A stretch of 64,000 bases of DNA from Poecilobothrus nobilitatus (GCA_947095535.1 OX352773.1:74108591-74172590), one strand, 5' to 3'; numbered from the stretch's first letter, positions 38,110-50,929 are shown. Notes: generated from the letters alone by a model not told the origin. Numbers and translations: made by a program.

Positions 38110-40780
38110 TTCAAAACAGTTTGGAAATTTGAAAGTTTTTCTGTGACATATTGACATTTTGAGCTTTTAACTCTAAATTTTAAATAATTTTCGAAAATTT
38201 TTAATTTTTTTAATTTTTTTTTTAGAATTTTATATCTCAACCATTTAAACTCTCTTAAAATTAATAAGGAGAAAAAATTTCTTAACAAAATTTTTTTAGT
38301 TAAAAAGTTAAAAATTTATTTTTAGTAAATTCTATAAAAAGATAGAATTTGGCAAAATTCCATTGCCCCCTTTTGACAAAATTGAAAAACCATTGGCAGC
38401 TTTTCCGTTATTTCACGATTTTTAAAAGGTCTACTTTATTTCTTTATAAGACTATATTTATATCTGTTTTTTAAACAGTAGTGCGATTATACAAGTTTCC
38501 TCTTTCAGGTACAAGATTTGGATAACTATTGCAGGTTGGGACAAGACAAAGTAGATAGAAATTATTTCTCTGTATTCTAATATTATTATTTTTTTTTTTA
38601 AAACGATTATAATACGATATTTTTGTTAGTTTTTGTTTTAAACCCAAATAATATTTTGCAATTACATTAAAAACAAAAAAAAAAATCTTGGTATTGAAAA
38701 TTGTGTCTCGTAGTGAACAATACAAAAGATAAAAATACTAATATTAAAGGATGACAAAAAAAAAAAAATTTTTTTTAAGTATTCAAGTAGAAAACATTAT
38801 CATATATGTATATAAGGAGCAGGGGGAAAAAACTGCAAACCAACTTTAGCCAAAAAGGTCATCAGTATTGATCTGAATTGAAAAATCAAAAAAAAAAGAA
38901 TAATATAAGCATTGAATGAGTTTTGTCAAAAAAGATTTACCGTATAAATGTTTCAGGAAGTCAAAATTATATATAATACATATATTATATTTTAATAAAA
39001 AAGCAAAAAAAAAAACGAACAAAATAAAAATGTAAAATTGTTAATAATATAAATGATGTGGACGTCATTTACATTGACTTTACACATCATTTTTACAATG
39101 CTTACTTAAGTTTGTCTTGTTTTTTTTTTTTTTTGTGATGTTTGGTTTCTTTTTTTTTTTTTTGTTGGGGGACTGTGATTGACTGGAAAGTGGAATAAAA
39201 TTGTTGAGGTAATAAAAGAGATGATGGAAGAGGTTTGGTTTATATTGTTGTCAGAAGTATAGTTACTGTTGCTGCTATTTTTTTTTTTGTTGTTTTTCTT
39301 TTTTCTGATTTTCTTCTATCATTTCCTTTTTTACTGTTTTTGAATAATAAAATATTTTTGTCTAATATGATTATATGTATATGTAATTGTTCAATATATG
39401 TACATATTATCATATTTATTTTTATGTTTATTTTTGTCTGTTCATTCTTTGTTGACAAAGAAGCTAAGAAAAACAATTTTTGCCGATGACAACGATCATA
39501 TAAGAATGATTTATTTCTTTAAATCATGATATATTAATTTTTTATAAATTTATCACATGTATACTTTATACACAAATGATATGTTGACAAAAAAAAAAAA
39601 AAAATGTAAACAAGTGTGAAGTAAAAGGCAAACAGAAAAAAAAAATATCTATATAATATATATATAAAAAATAAATAAACTTCAATTTACACTATAACGT
39701 GCTGTGCTACGTGTAAAAAACGAATAGCGATATATTCTATGAAAATAATTCACAATATTAAATTGAAAAATCCGTACACCTTAGCGGTATGTTAAGAAAA
39801 CAAATATTTATATACGAATGATAAGGAATGTGTTAGGATATTTTCAGTGAAAATTTTTTGCCAATTGTAAAGGATTTCCTACAAAAGAAAAGATTTTCAT
39901 TGTTATTTTTTTTTATTTATTATTATTATTGTTTTTTTTTTTTAAATCATTTAATAGATGATATGCTAATATGTTAGATTTAATGTAAGATTAAATTAAT
40001 CTTATATACTAAGTTTTTATTTATTATTTTTTATATACATAATATAAATCTATTTGTAGAAAGATGAATATTCAAAACAAAAATTCATTTTCATTTCTTT
40101 TGAATATTTTTTTTTTTTTTTTTTTTTTGCTGTATCATAGAACATATATTTATCTATTCACAATGGTACTAAGATAATAATATATTCTTTTATGTTGTTT
40201 TGTGGTTTCTTTAATTCATCACTTGGGATTTAAGTTTACGGGAATTTATTTTCTTTATTTAAATTTTATTTCTTTTAAATTAATGAAATTTTTAGATTTA
40301 GTATAAAAAATTTTATTTTCTTAAGAAAAAAAAAATATGGAAATAACTTTAAAATATTATCTTAAACATTAATTTTTTTTAACATGTTTTTATACCTATT
40401 CGAAAATGAAAATTTAAAAATTTATAATATGTTTTCTTCTTTAGGTTTTATTGATAGCCAATATATTGTGTTGGTAATTTTAAATTTTTTTTTATCTCTG
40501 CTTTGAATAATGATTTTCTTGAAATATTCAACTGCAAATTTTTCTGCTACTCGGCAACTTTTATTCTTGTATTTTTACTTAACGAATAAAATATTGAAGA
40601 CAATATTTTTCGAGATTTTTTACTATGCAAGTATAGTATTTTAATTTACTATCCTTACAAATTTTCTTGACTTTTCCTTGCTTCTAGAGTTTTTACATTA
40701 CTAATTTTGTCAGCCTAGCATTAAAACTTAATATTATTCTATTTTCTATCCATATAGAAGTAATTTGTTCTTCTGTTAAA
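38110..40780. other. A/T-rich stretch with a purine-rich patch
   Basis: Contains the longest T homopolymer (about 22 bases, 40107-40128). A hairpin has 10-bp arms at 39051-39060 and 39083-39092, and a purine-rich G+C-higher patch lies at 39165-39255. The overlapping open frames at 38471-38725 (-) and 39235-39489 (+/-) carry no recognised motif. Confidence 0.4.
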
Positions 40781-40791
40781 GTCAATAGTTC

Positions 40792-40970
40792 GTGCATTTC
40801 TCTGTCACAAAAATGTGAAAATGAAATTATACAGCCCCTCCTTTTCTGGCGTGGCTGTAAATGTCGTAAGGCGGAATAACTCTTACAACTTGTGTGGTAT
40901 TCGAACTTACCTTCCCTCGTTGTTTACAGGATATTTTATTCGCCGTTACCCACTAGGCCACCGAGCCCCC
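40792..40970 (-). mobile_element. tRNA-derived SINE, second family, copy 1
   Basis: On the - strand: A box GTGGCCTAGTGGGTAA, B box AAGTTCGAATACC, and body TTTACAGCCACGCC, AAAAGGAGGGGCTGT and GAGAAATGCAC. The same body occurs at 60868-61014. It differs in body and tail from the SINE at 31564. The flanking duplication is weak (CAATA on both sides at best). Confidence 0.8.
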
Positions 40971-40989
40971 AATACAACATTTGAAGAAT

Positions 40990-43300
40990 GCTGATATATT
41001 GTATAATATTATTGATCGTTAGTGTTATTAACTGTAACATTAAATTGCGGCTACAAAATAATTTTTTCTTGTTAAAAAAACTGGTCGTTGATGCTTTCTG
41101 AATTCTGAATTTAGGTACTTGCAAATGATCTCATTTGTTATTTAAGCTACGGTCATGCGGTATATTATTTTATTGCTTCTTTTTAATGTACATTTATTTG
41201 TAATTAGAAGAACATATGATATAATATGTTCTTTGCTTACGATAATGTACTTTGTTTTCTCTATATATGTTTAATTTAATCCGTATATTTCACTGATATT
41301 ATAGTAATTACTTTATTAAGCATTGAGTTGAAGTCCATTTATATTGTTTTCAATCAAACCTGCGTAGTCCTGTCGTCAGCAACTATTTCTCTTTTTATAA
41401 GTTATCGGAGCACAAATATTTTTTCAATATTTGGTAAACGAAAGTTAATATTTCATATCCCTGACTAAGACTTTAAAACATATGTTACCAATGGTATAAT
41501 ATTAACAATTCACATAATTTTGTTTTAAATTGGTGCAAAACTATTTCCGATTTCCTTACTTTTGAATCGAAACTTCTGCTTCATATATTTAAGATCTTAT
41601 TTTAATCTAAAAGGCTCCAGGTTATAAAGGGTTAAATATTAAGTTTGGAATTGATTCTGAAACGTTGCTTTTTTCTACTTTTTTTTTTCTTATTAAATTA
41701 ACTCTTTGAATTCCGGTGTACCTAAACTCATTCGTCTCTTTTTGTATGTTTTTTTTTTTTGTGAATATATGTTCTCCCTTCTAAACACGTACCCAATCTT
41801 CCTTTTTATTTTTTGGTATAGGATTTTAATGTAGAAGATTTGATCCTTAAATGATATTTTCAAAATTTTATGTAATTTTATCTGAAAATGTAATTTTTAT
41901 AGTTGCTTATCTTAGGTAATGCATCTGTTTTTATTATACAATTTTTCTCTTAAAATTAAATTTAAAAATTATATTTCGAAAATAAAAATTTACCAAAAAA
42001 ATAAAACAAAAAAAATTAAAAGAAAAAATCATTGCGATAAAAGTTTTATTTAAAATTAATTTAAAATACAATTATTCAGTTGTGATAATTGATTACGTGT
42101 CAGGGAAAAAGTGAAATTCTTATATGATAAATTATAACTAAGTACGAGTATAAAAAAAAAAAAAAATATGGATAATGACTTTTATGCTATTGTACTCATG
42201 TGGTATTGTTGAATTAAATTTTTTTTTTCCTTTTTTAATTTGATTAAATTTTCCCTTAAGATATTCTTTTATTCTGGTTGTTATAGCTTTTTTCTTTTTA
42301 AACAAACAAAATTTAATTTTAATCTCATGTTTTTTTATTTTTAAATTTCTTGTAAGAAATAACTTCTTTTAGGAACACCACATACACAATGTATTTAAAA
42401 TCATTTTGTTGATTAAAAAACAAGACGAATGTCATGTAAAAATTTCATTAAAATGGTTTTGTTTATATTAAGGATCAAGTGTTATATTAATGTGGTAAAA
42501 TACCACAATCCCACATCCAAAACAATTTACAAAATTAAGAAATTAAATAACTTTAAAAATTGAAAAAATCTTCTTGGAAATTTTCTATTTTTAGAAAAAT
42601 ATTATGGTATCGACGAACACTAACAAAAAAAAACAGCGCTACAAAACAAAAAATAATAAGTTCATCAATTCTTTAAAAGGTTAAAGCAATTAGTTAATTT
42701 CAAGTGGAACAAAATACATTTAAGCAGATTGAGTTAAGTTGGCAAATTCTTATTGAGTTTCATACTAATAAATGTTCACAATTGTTTTTGGTTAGCTGAG
42801 AATTATGTCCTGAAATCATTAGCTGAGATTCTGAAGAGCTCCATTGGATATTTTCACCTTTTTTAATTGATTTCGGTACATATAAATTCTAAAATTTTGT
42901 AATAAGCTCTTACTTTTGGTTCTATCCGTATCCAACTATATATCTTATCTTTTAGGAGATAATTCATGGTATATTGGTTCATATCCATATTGTTTTAGTA
43001 AGTTTGTCATTTCTAAAAGAAACCATACACACATTTTCGGAATATGAGGGATTTTACTGTGAAATTTAATTGTAAACATATTTTTAGTAATTTTTATTTT
43101 TAAAAAATCCCACATCCATATGCCTGTTATTAATTCTTAATTGACCCACCCATATGAACATAAACTTTTTATATGCATTTCGGTCAATAAGAATAAACAA
43201 GTACTTGACAATGTTGAAAGATTTTAAATGTCGATAAAATAGTAACTAAATTATTCATTCATTCATTGATTTTAATACTTACCGAAATTAGTTTATAGAA
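40990..43300. other. A/T-rich stretch
   Basis: No supported gene or repeat. Slightly G+C-richer unplaced patches at 41350-41410 and 42760-42850. Confidence 0.45.
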
Positions 43301-43310
43301 ACCGTAACTA

Positions 43311-43445
43311 TATGGGTTGAATGCATAAGACTGAGTTTGAATTCAAAATTTACTTTTTCAAACAAAACATGTAAGTTCCAGGATAGTTTTTGTTTGAAAA
43401 CTCACATTTGAGTTCTAAGTCAGTTTTATACATTTGACTCACAAA
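43311..43445. mobile_element. Small MITE (family M), copy 2
   Basis: The left arm has TGGGTTGAATGCATAA, TTGAATTCAAAATTT and TTTTTCAAACAAAA. The right arm in reverse complement has GTGAGTCAAATGTATAAAA, GAACTCAAATGTGAG and TTCAAACAAAAA. The arms match the copy at 13753-13923; the central spacer is shorter and different. Confidence 0.75.
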
Positions 43446-43599
43446 GTTTGATTAACTTACGAAAATAATACGGAAGAGCTCCTCAACCAAAATAATACGC
43501 GAAAATGTGACTCGGAGAAATATTTTAAGAAGATTAATATTTAAATTTAGATTTACTTATTCTTATTATTTTTATTTTATTATTCTAACAAAATATTAA

Positions 43600-43820
43600 G
43601 GGTGCTTAAAGATGAGTTCATATTGCAAAGCAGTAAAGTGGCTGCCGCGCCCAAAAGAAACACTTAGACCGTATTTGGTTCATTGTGATACCACATAAAA
43701 ATTTTGCTGTCTCACTCATTAAAACCAATTTGAGCTTTTTGCAAAGCGAAGAATACTCTTTACATTTTTACCTGCTAGATCGCTAAGGTTGTAAACCCTA
43801 AGGTTAAGGGATTAAACACT
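43600..43820. other. G+C-richer unassigned island
   Basis: Contains GTGGCTGCCGCGCCC near 43640 in otherwise A/T-rich DNA. A 28-codon ATG frame begins near 43612 (MSSYCKAVKWLPRPK) and is too short to call. It may be a decayed element or exon fragment. Confidence 0.3.
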
Positions 43821-43829
43821 AAGAATTAA

Positions 43830-45180
43830 GCATAAAATTAAACAAATAAATCATACTTCTAATGATTAAACTGTGAAAGTGAAAGTATAAAATTAAAGTG
43901 AGGAGAATTTAAGTCATATTTTATTGGTCTAATTTATTTCGTTGTATTTTTTATTGCTAAGGTTAGAGAAGAATTTTAATTTTTGATGTATAAAATGATG
44001 CATATAATATAGAGTCGTTAACCTAATTAGTCAATAATGTTTAATCCTGGATAAGAAATCCTAAAAAATTAAAAGCATAATTTATATTCTTAAAATTTTC
44101 TTACGAAACTACTTTTTCTAATAACTATTTATTAAATATTCATACTATTTAAAAGCACTTCAAAAAATGGAGACTTATACATCAAAATATAATATCTTGT
44201 CAAATAAACATTCTTCATTACATAAAGAACAAGAAAATCATCGTTAAATTAATGACAAAGAATTTTTGTTTCTTTAACGCTATAAGCATAATTGTTATGC
44301 TTTGTATTATAATTAATTATGTTATATGATTGTCATGCTGAGTCATAGAAAAAGTTAAAATTACATATTAAAAGAAAAAACGAAAAAAAAAAATTTCTTA
44401 TTTATATTATTATACGAAAATTATTTACTAATGAATTGGAAAGGTCAAATTGATTAACAAAAATAAGTTATCATTATATTATTTTAAAGGATAACGTATA
44501 GTTTTAAAAGGTTTATTAATATATATATATATATTTAATACTTATACATAACCTTAGTTTTTTTTTTTAACTAACTCATTACAATAAGTAAGAAAGGCAA
44601 ACGGAAGTTGAATTATTATTTATTGATTTTCGATATTGTCATATTAGAGGAAAAAAAATTATAGTTGTGTCTTTGACAAAAAGGACATTTTGTAAATTTC
44701 CAAAAATTGGTCATTTTGCAATTAGTTGCTCGGGTATAATAAGATATTTCGCAAAAATATATGTGGCACACATACATATTAAAAAATATGTATGTATGTA
44801 TTATTAAAGTCCTATTTGAATTACAAAAATTTATAAAAAAGTAAAAATTAACTGTATATGCATGCAATATTTAAAAAAAAAAAGGTAAAATTGTGATATC
44901 TAAAAATTTTATTAAAAGATAGTGATGTAATAAGCACCTTTTGACATTATCGAGAATTGACCATTTAATTACCTAAATTAAATGTAAAACTTTTTGCAAA
45001 ATTTGATGAAAATCATTGATTAGAGCTTTTTAGAACTTTATCCTGAAATAATGAAATAATTAAATTTTTTTTCCTGCGGGAGGTGTAAATCTTCAAAAGT
45101 CATCAAAAAAACCTTGACTCCTTTAGTGATTTTTACTTACTAAAACCATGGAAAAATCACCCTAACTACAAAGCAGTATA
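43830..45180. other. A/T-rich stretch
   Basis: Nothing supported beyond short TA runs near 44520 and 44785. Confidence 0.5.
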
Positions 45181-45220
45181 ATGGACGAGGAAAGGAAAGG
45201 ACTGGGATTAATTGGGAATT

Positions 45221-45493
45221 CTAGCTATGCAAGCTGAGTAATTCCTTGAACTTCTGTAAATTGAACGACTCAGGGAACATCTGTGCTGGTAATGTCTTCC
45301 ACAATTTGGATGTACAAGCTAAGAATGAGTTCCTATATTTCGTTATTCGAATGCTAATAGGCTCTACTACGTAATGATGAGATAGAGCTACTCTACATAT
45401 ATTGAAATTTACTACATGGAAATTTATAAAGTACATGAATTGCCATTGAAAACCGTCAGATGAAATAGAAGTTTGATATATAGATGTTGCGAA
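45221..45493 (-). pseudogene. LINE (non-LTR retrotransposon) reverse transcriptase, C-terminal fragment
   Basis: The - strand frame is open from just below a stop at 45494-45496 down to the stop ending at 45221, about 90 codons. Its last part (RNSFLACTSKLWKTLPAQ, MFPESFNLQKFKE) matches the conserved end of ORF2 in insect non-LTR elements. There an arginine-rich RxxR-YxNSF motif is followed by a 'LWN-LP' motif, 'FP', then 'NLxxFK'. The endonuclease and RT catalytic domains are absent, so this is a 5'-truncated, dead copy as LINEs commonly leave. Clade (jockey/CR1-like) is uncertain. No gene context. Confidence 0.75.
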
Positions 45494-45989
45494 CTAGACC
45501 GCTCCTGAGGCAAAAACTCTACGTAGGCAATTTTTCCCCATTTTAAAGTGTCATAGTCTTTAAAAATAAATTAAAAATTCAAAAATTTATTATATAAACA
45601 ATTGATCAGAAATTATTTAAAAAAATGATCTGAAGGATAAAAATAAAATAATGAAAATTAATTATTGCGTTATCGAAAAATATGAATATAATGAAAATGT
45701 TTAAATACTGTTGATAATTCTCAACAAATGTTTAAAATTTATAAAATATTTACGTTTTTTTTATATAAAAAATTTTTTTTAAATATTTGAAAATGAAACG
45801 ACAGGGTGGTGAGTAAATAATTTACAATCGATATATTATAAAGAAAAAAATCTTTTCATTACTAAAATTTATTTTTAAATAATCGAATGAAGCAATATTT
45901 AAACATTTTTCAGTAAGGAGCCCTTATTTGGAATCTCAAAAACAACTGTCTTTCGAAAATTTTAAAATTTTTAATAGGTACCTATAATC

Positions 45990-46632
45990 ATTATACCCAT
46001 ATGAACATATGTTGAAGGGGTATAATTAATAAATTTGTCATTATACATACACTATATTTATACATATACTGTAATCTCAACTTAAGTGTATGGCTACACT
46101 CAAGTTGATGTATCGGATCAGAATCGAATTGAATCAATAAACACATGAAAGCGCGACCGCATGATAACTAAAAATATTAAGGAGTTATAATTCTGAAAAT
46201 TTTACTACGTCACTTTTGGAAAATGGTTAATTTCTCTATTTAAATATAGCATGTTTGGCCGGTGGTTTCAAGTTACTGTCATACTACTTCTTTCTTTATA
46301 TCGAAATAATTCAATGTCTTTTGAAGTTAGATATCATAAATTTCATGAAAAGATGTCAAGTTGCATGCCAAAAACTTCAGTAAAGTTTGGTTATGCTCGA
46401 GCAGTAGCGTCAAGTATCTTGCTTACATGATACATAATAAAGCTAGACAGTTGAAATCCTTTTCAACAATGATCAAGTTTTATGGCAATAACTTCTGTAA
46501 AATATGGTTGTCTTGAGGGAACAGGTTCGATTAGGTGTCATACATTTACATAAATACTATATCTCGGTACTTATGTAAAATATTTGAAATCCCAACATAA
46601 TCTATTCTAATGCACTCTTCCTCGTTTTAATA
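45990..46632 (-). mobile_element. Repeat family B, copy 2
   Basis: The reverse complement starts ATTAAAACGAGGAAGAGTGC and follows family B: GCCATAAAACTTGATC, a CTAGCTTTATTA/CTAGCTTCATTA block, then GTTTTTGGCATGCAACTTGA. It ends with a hairpin built on ATTATACCC and GGGGTATAAT (45990-46028). The GRAC tract is eroded and the left subterminal ATACCCGTATG is lost. Confidence 0.7.
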
Positions 46633-46639
46633 ATCATAC

Positions 46640-48580
46640 TGTAAGAATCTTAAAATAGAAGCTTTGCATTATTTGTTTTTAGAGACTATATTTCGTGGAC
46701 CTATATTTTATATGATTCTTTATTCTGTCTGATTGTATGTGGTTCTATGGTGTATTATTTTCTATTATTAATTTATATAAAAAATCACAACTGGTGTAAA
46801 GTGTGAATTTAATGAAAACGTAATATACGTTTTTGTTTTTTTGTTTTCGCTTTTATAATACATATATTCAAACTTTTAATGTTTTCTGATTTTTATTATT
46901 CTAATTTATAAATAATATAATATACATATGTATTTAGGCATATATACATAATATACAAAATTGTGTTTTTTTCTTAATTTATGAGCATGTGGCATATTTA
47001 AAAATAGAAAGTGACCAAGAGAAAAAAAAATATTAAAAAGTGTAACAACTGTTTAAAAAATGAAAAGTTTTGAAATTTTTAAATTTTTGGTCGAATTTGT
47101 CATTTTAAGTTTTTATATATCTACGTTTTATATGTTGTTATTACGTTGTTTACTATATTAGAAATATTTTTGGATTTTCATTTTTTTTTATTTTTGATGT
47201 TTAATTATAAAATTTTATAATAATTATTCATTAATTTGTATTTGCATGTGATATTTATTTGATAATACATGTGATATGATCTTACCTTATTTGAAATTTA
47301 CTGTTTACCAAAAATAAAATTTATAATAAATTTAATTTACAATTTTTTAATTAATACTTCAATATGCTATTGTAGTACAGAAAGGGTTATAGACTAATCA
47401 GAGCCCAAAAAAAAAAAACTTCTTTGAATTTAAAAGAAAATTTTGTGAAATTCACTTAGGAAGCCTTTAAGAAAAAACAGGCTAATTATAGCTAAAAACT
47501 TTTGCATAAGACAAGTCTTATCCGTAAGTCTTATTTCATAATAAGTCTTATTTAAGGACTAGAAAAAGAAAATATACATTTAAATCTTTTAAACTTCAAT
47601 CCAGTCATGCATTACAACATGGCTCTGATTATAATGCAAGTTGTACCTGCAAAACACGGCTCTCCGGCAAAATGAAGGAAGTTCTTTGAACAATTTCATT
47701 ACTTTGAATTTCAATAAAAATATAAAATAAAATTTGATTAGAATTTATTTTGTTGACATTGTAGAAAGTTTTATAAATTAGAAAATTAGAACAAAAATTA
47801 ATCAGCTGTAATTCTCATCATCAAGTGAAAATAATTGCCATGAGTAATGAAATACTCTAATAATAAAATAATTTTGTTCATTTTTTTTATATTGAAGTAT
47901 TACTTCCCTAATTAGCTCGAAGCGCAATAAACCAGGAACTTGAAACTGCAATATTTCATAGTTTCAAAAGTAATCTGCAAATAACGAATGAAATATATAT
48001 ATATATAATTAAAGAACAAAATATTGTTCGAAAAATTTGATCTTTTATCACTGATTGTCTATTCTTTATTTTTGGTATTCATTTTTCTATCAAGTTATTT
48101 TTAAATAAAAATTTGAGATTACCTATACGAAATCTTTATTTTCTTTTAAATTTTGTTTTCTTAAAATCTTGTTTTTGTTATCTCTTTGAGCGTCTCAAAT
48201 TAATTAAAAAATTAGATTGTCAGCAAAATGCGTACATATAACCCCATCTTTCTAATCAACAATAAAATCTCTACTATTCCAAAATCTTGCATGTATATAC
48301 GTACACATTTATTTTGAAAAGCTTTGTGGACCTAATTAACTCTCATTAGATATAACCAGCTATAAACTATATATTTGAAATAATTTTGAAGCTCCGTAAA
48401 AACAAGCTGCTATCATTGGATTGGGCGATTCAGGCCCCATAAAAATAGCAGAATTTAGCAAGATTTTTTTAGGAAAAGTAAAATTAGAAGAAGATTTAAA
48501 AAAAAGTGCCAAGAGAAAAAATTCAGTCACAGTTAACACACGTAATAAATACGTTATGTTCACACAGTAACAAATTTAAT
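46640..48580. other. A/T-rich stretch
   Basis: No supported feature. The 67-codon - strand frame at 48360-48563 includes AIFMGPESPNPMIAACFYG, which is less A/T-biased than most frames here, but I do not recognise it. Confidence 0.4.
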
Positions 48581-48589
48581 CGCAGTGTG

Positions 48590-48800
48590 TACATGACGAC
48601 AATGTTGCGACCAAAGTGGTGACAAATTTTATATTAAAAGTAAACACTTTATTATAACACATTCTTTCTAATTGTTACATACAAGTGTCAACACAATTTG
48701 TGCATAATGTTACGAAAAAATGTTCTTACAGTTTGGAAGCAATGTTTGGGAACAAAAATATTTGCTGCACAAAATTACGAAAAAAATGTTTCCAAAAATT
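48590..48800 (+). repeat. GTTACGAA-type repeat cluster, part 1
   Basis: Contains TGTTACGAAAAAATGTT, ATTACGAAAAAAATGTT, CTGCACAAAATTACG and TTTGGGAACAAA. Related phrases recur at 50930-51205. Confidence 0.4.
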
Positions 48801-49249
48801 ACATAATTATGAAATAAATTTGTCACAAAGTTTCTAAAAATATAAAAATGTATAATATGTAATATAAATGAAAATTTTGTATAATATTAAGTTTTGATAC
48901 CTATAATGTTTTAATATGCAAACAAATATGTTAATTTTTTTTATTTTTTTAAACTGAAAATTTATAAACGGATCAAAATTTGTCATAAAAATGACCAAAG
49001 CATGCGTTGAATTAATAAAATACAAAATGTTTAAATATTTTAAAAAAAACATAAAATAAAAGTTAATGTTAAATTATTTTTTACATTAAGTAAATTTTGT
49101 TTAAGAGTTAAATATAATTTTTGATGTAAGTGTTAGTATTTTTATAACATGTAATAGTAAATACATATATTACACAAAATATTCTGGGAGCAATTTGTAA
49201 GTTCCCTATTTTTTTTGGTTGAGTTTGGACGAAACCTTAGGGTAGCTCT

Positions 49250-49940
49250 CGAACACCTAACTTTTAGATCCCCACACTTTTTTTGAAATAGAGCTATGAA
49301 ATTTTAACTACTGACAGATCTCACAAAAATATTAATTTTATTTTTAATAACTTTTTTTTGTAGCTCCACCCGTTACGGAGCTACAGCTACCCAAAGGTTC
49401 AAAAAAGCTCTATATTTAAATTGTTATAGCACAAGTTGTATAAGGTATATTTTCATTTTGAAAACGCCAAAAGATTACTACTTTTATTAGCTTTAAAAGT
49501 ATGTATACAATTAATATATAGAGGTGGCATACGGTGTCTTAATTTACCATTATGAGAAACTAAAATTTTGCAAAATCCTTTAACCCTTCTATCTTCTAAA
49601 CGGTTTAAGTTGGAAACTTGAAATTTTGACAGAAGTTAGACCTTTGAAAATAAATATGAGTCATTTCAGAATTTTTTTTTGTATCACCCCCCGTTTAGGA
49701 GCTGTAAGGGGTCAAAAACTGAAAATTTCCTATTTTTAAACACCTGTAACTTGAACACCTGTTAAAATTTTTTTGAAATAACACACAAAAATTAAAGCTT
49801 CAATATTATATTCTTATTTCTGTTAACAACTTTATTTAATAATATATGGTTACTTTATAATTGACGAAAGAGTTACTTGATTTTTTCAAATTTTCTAACA
49901 AATTTCTTTAACGAATTTTTTCCATTTTGTTTTACTCGAT
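49250..49940 (+). repeat. Dispersed repeat family A, copy
   Basis: Landmarks: CCGTTACGGAGCTACAGC, TAAACGGTTTAAGTTGG, CCCCCGTTTAGGAGCTG and ACACCTGTAACTTGAACACC. The GTCY tract is missing and the 3' end is diverged. Confidence 0.7.
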
Positions 49941-50134
49941 AATTTGAAATTGTTGAGGATATAATGCGTAGTACAAAAAAATGTAATTAAATAAACAACA
50001 TAACGGTTGCTTGAAGAATTTTTATTTATATGATATTGATATATATACATACTTATATAATATCATGTTTATTTACATACATATATGTATTTTATTGTAC
50101 TTATAAGAAATTATTCTGTCAATGGAATATTCAA

Positions 50135-50158
50135 ATATAATATAATATAATATAATAT
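50135..50158 (+). repeat. Microsatellite (ATATA)n
   Basis: About five units of the pentamer TATAA/ATATA. Confidence 0.7.
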
Positions 50159-50389
50159 TTAAAATTATATTTACTATTTTGTACTAAGTAAATTTAATAT
50201 ACATTTACCGCTTAGTATTAAATGGTACTATAGAATATTTGAAAAAGTTTTGGATTGATAATCGTTATGTTAAAATCTGCTTTTGAAGAATGTATAAACA
50301 TATAGTTTGAATATATGTACAACCCATAGTTCTAAATTCACCGAAATTATTTTAAAATACAAAAATATTTAAAAAATAATATTGTAAGC

Positions 50390-50478
50390 AAAGTGACAGG
50401 CTGTGAACATACTAACGGTTCGTACGGGTATCTAAGAGTTGACAAAGTTAACTGTATTCTTCCTCGTTTTGTTTTGAA
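50390..50478 (-). mobile_element. Repeat family B, 5'-end fragment
   Basis: The reverse complement reads AAAACGAGGAAGAATACAGT, then GTCAACTCTTAGATACCCG and TACGAACCGTTAG. It lines up with the first 60-70 bases of the copy at 9915. The rest of the element is missing. Confidence 0.6.
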
Positions 50479-50812
50479 ATTAGTATTTTTGTTTCTTATT
50501 TGCATGTTTATGTGTGTAAAAGTGCTTATGTTTGTAAAAATTACCATATATATATGTAAAAGAATACATTTTGTGTTGAAATATGAGAACATTGTTTCAA
50601 AATGGTATCAAAGTATACGCATTTTATGTGAACTTGTCAAAATGTAAAAATTTTTATCATAAAATAAAAAAAATGGCGGAAACGAAATGTTTCTTTTTGT
50701 TTCGAAATCAGTATTTTTGTTTCTTATTTGCGTGTTTATGTGTGTAAAAGTGCTTATGTTTGTAAAAATTACCATATATACATATATGTAAAAGAATACA
50801 TTTTGTGTGAAA
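50469..50812 (+). repeat. Local direct duplication, about 117 bp units
   Basis: 50469-50585 and 50696-50812 are about 95% alike (AGTATTTTTGTTTCTTATTT, GTGTGTAAAAGTGCTTATG, AAATTACCATATATA, AAAGAATACATTTTGTGT). The first unit is immediately beside the family B fragment. Confidence 0.85.
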
Positions 50813-50929
50813 TGTAAAAATTTTTAAAAACAAAACTCTAACTTTATTCTGTAATGTAACTACAAATTAAATTACCAATTTCCTTTTTTTTAAATAAGTC
50901 ACAAAAAAAAACAAAACTTCACATTTTCT

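Noticed and set aside
39051..39092. Hairpin with 10-bp arms as a regulatory RNA or terminator
   Set aside because: Such short A/T-rich inverted repeats are expected by chance in this composition.
39235..39489. Overlapping 84- and 78-codon frames as membrane protein genes
   Set aside because: The Phe/Leu/Ile-rich and Lys-rich products mirror T-rich and A-rich strands. No motif or splice context is present.
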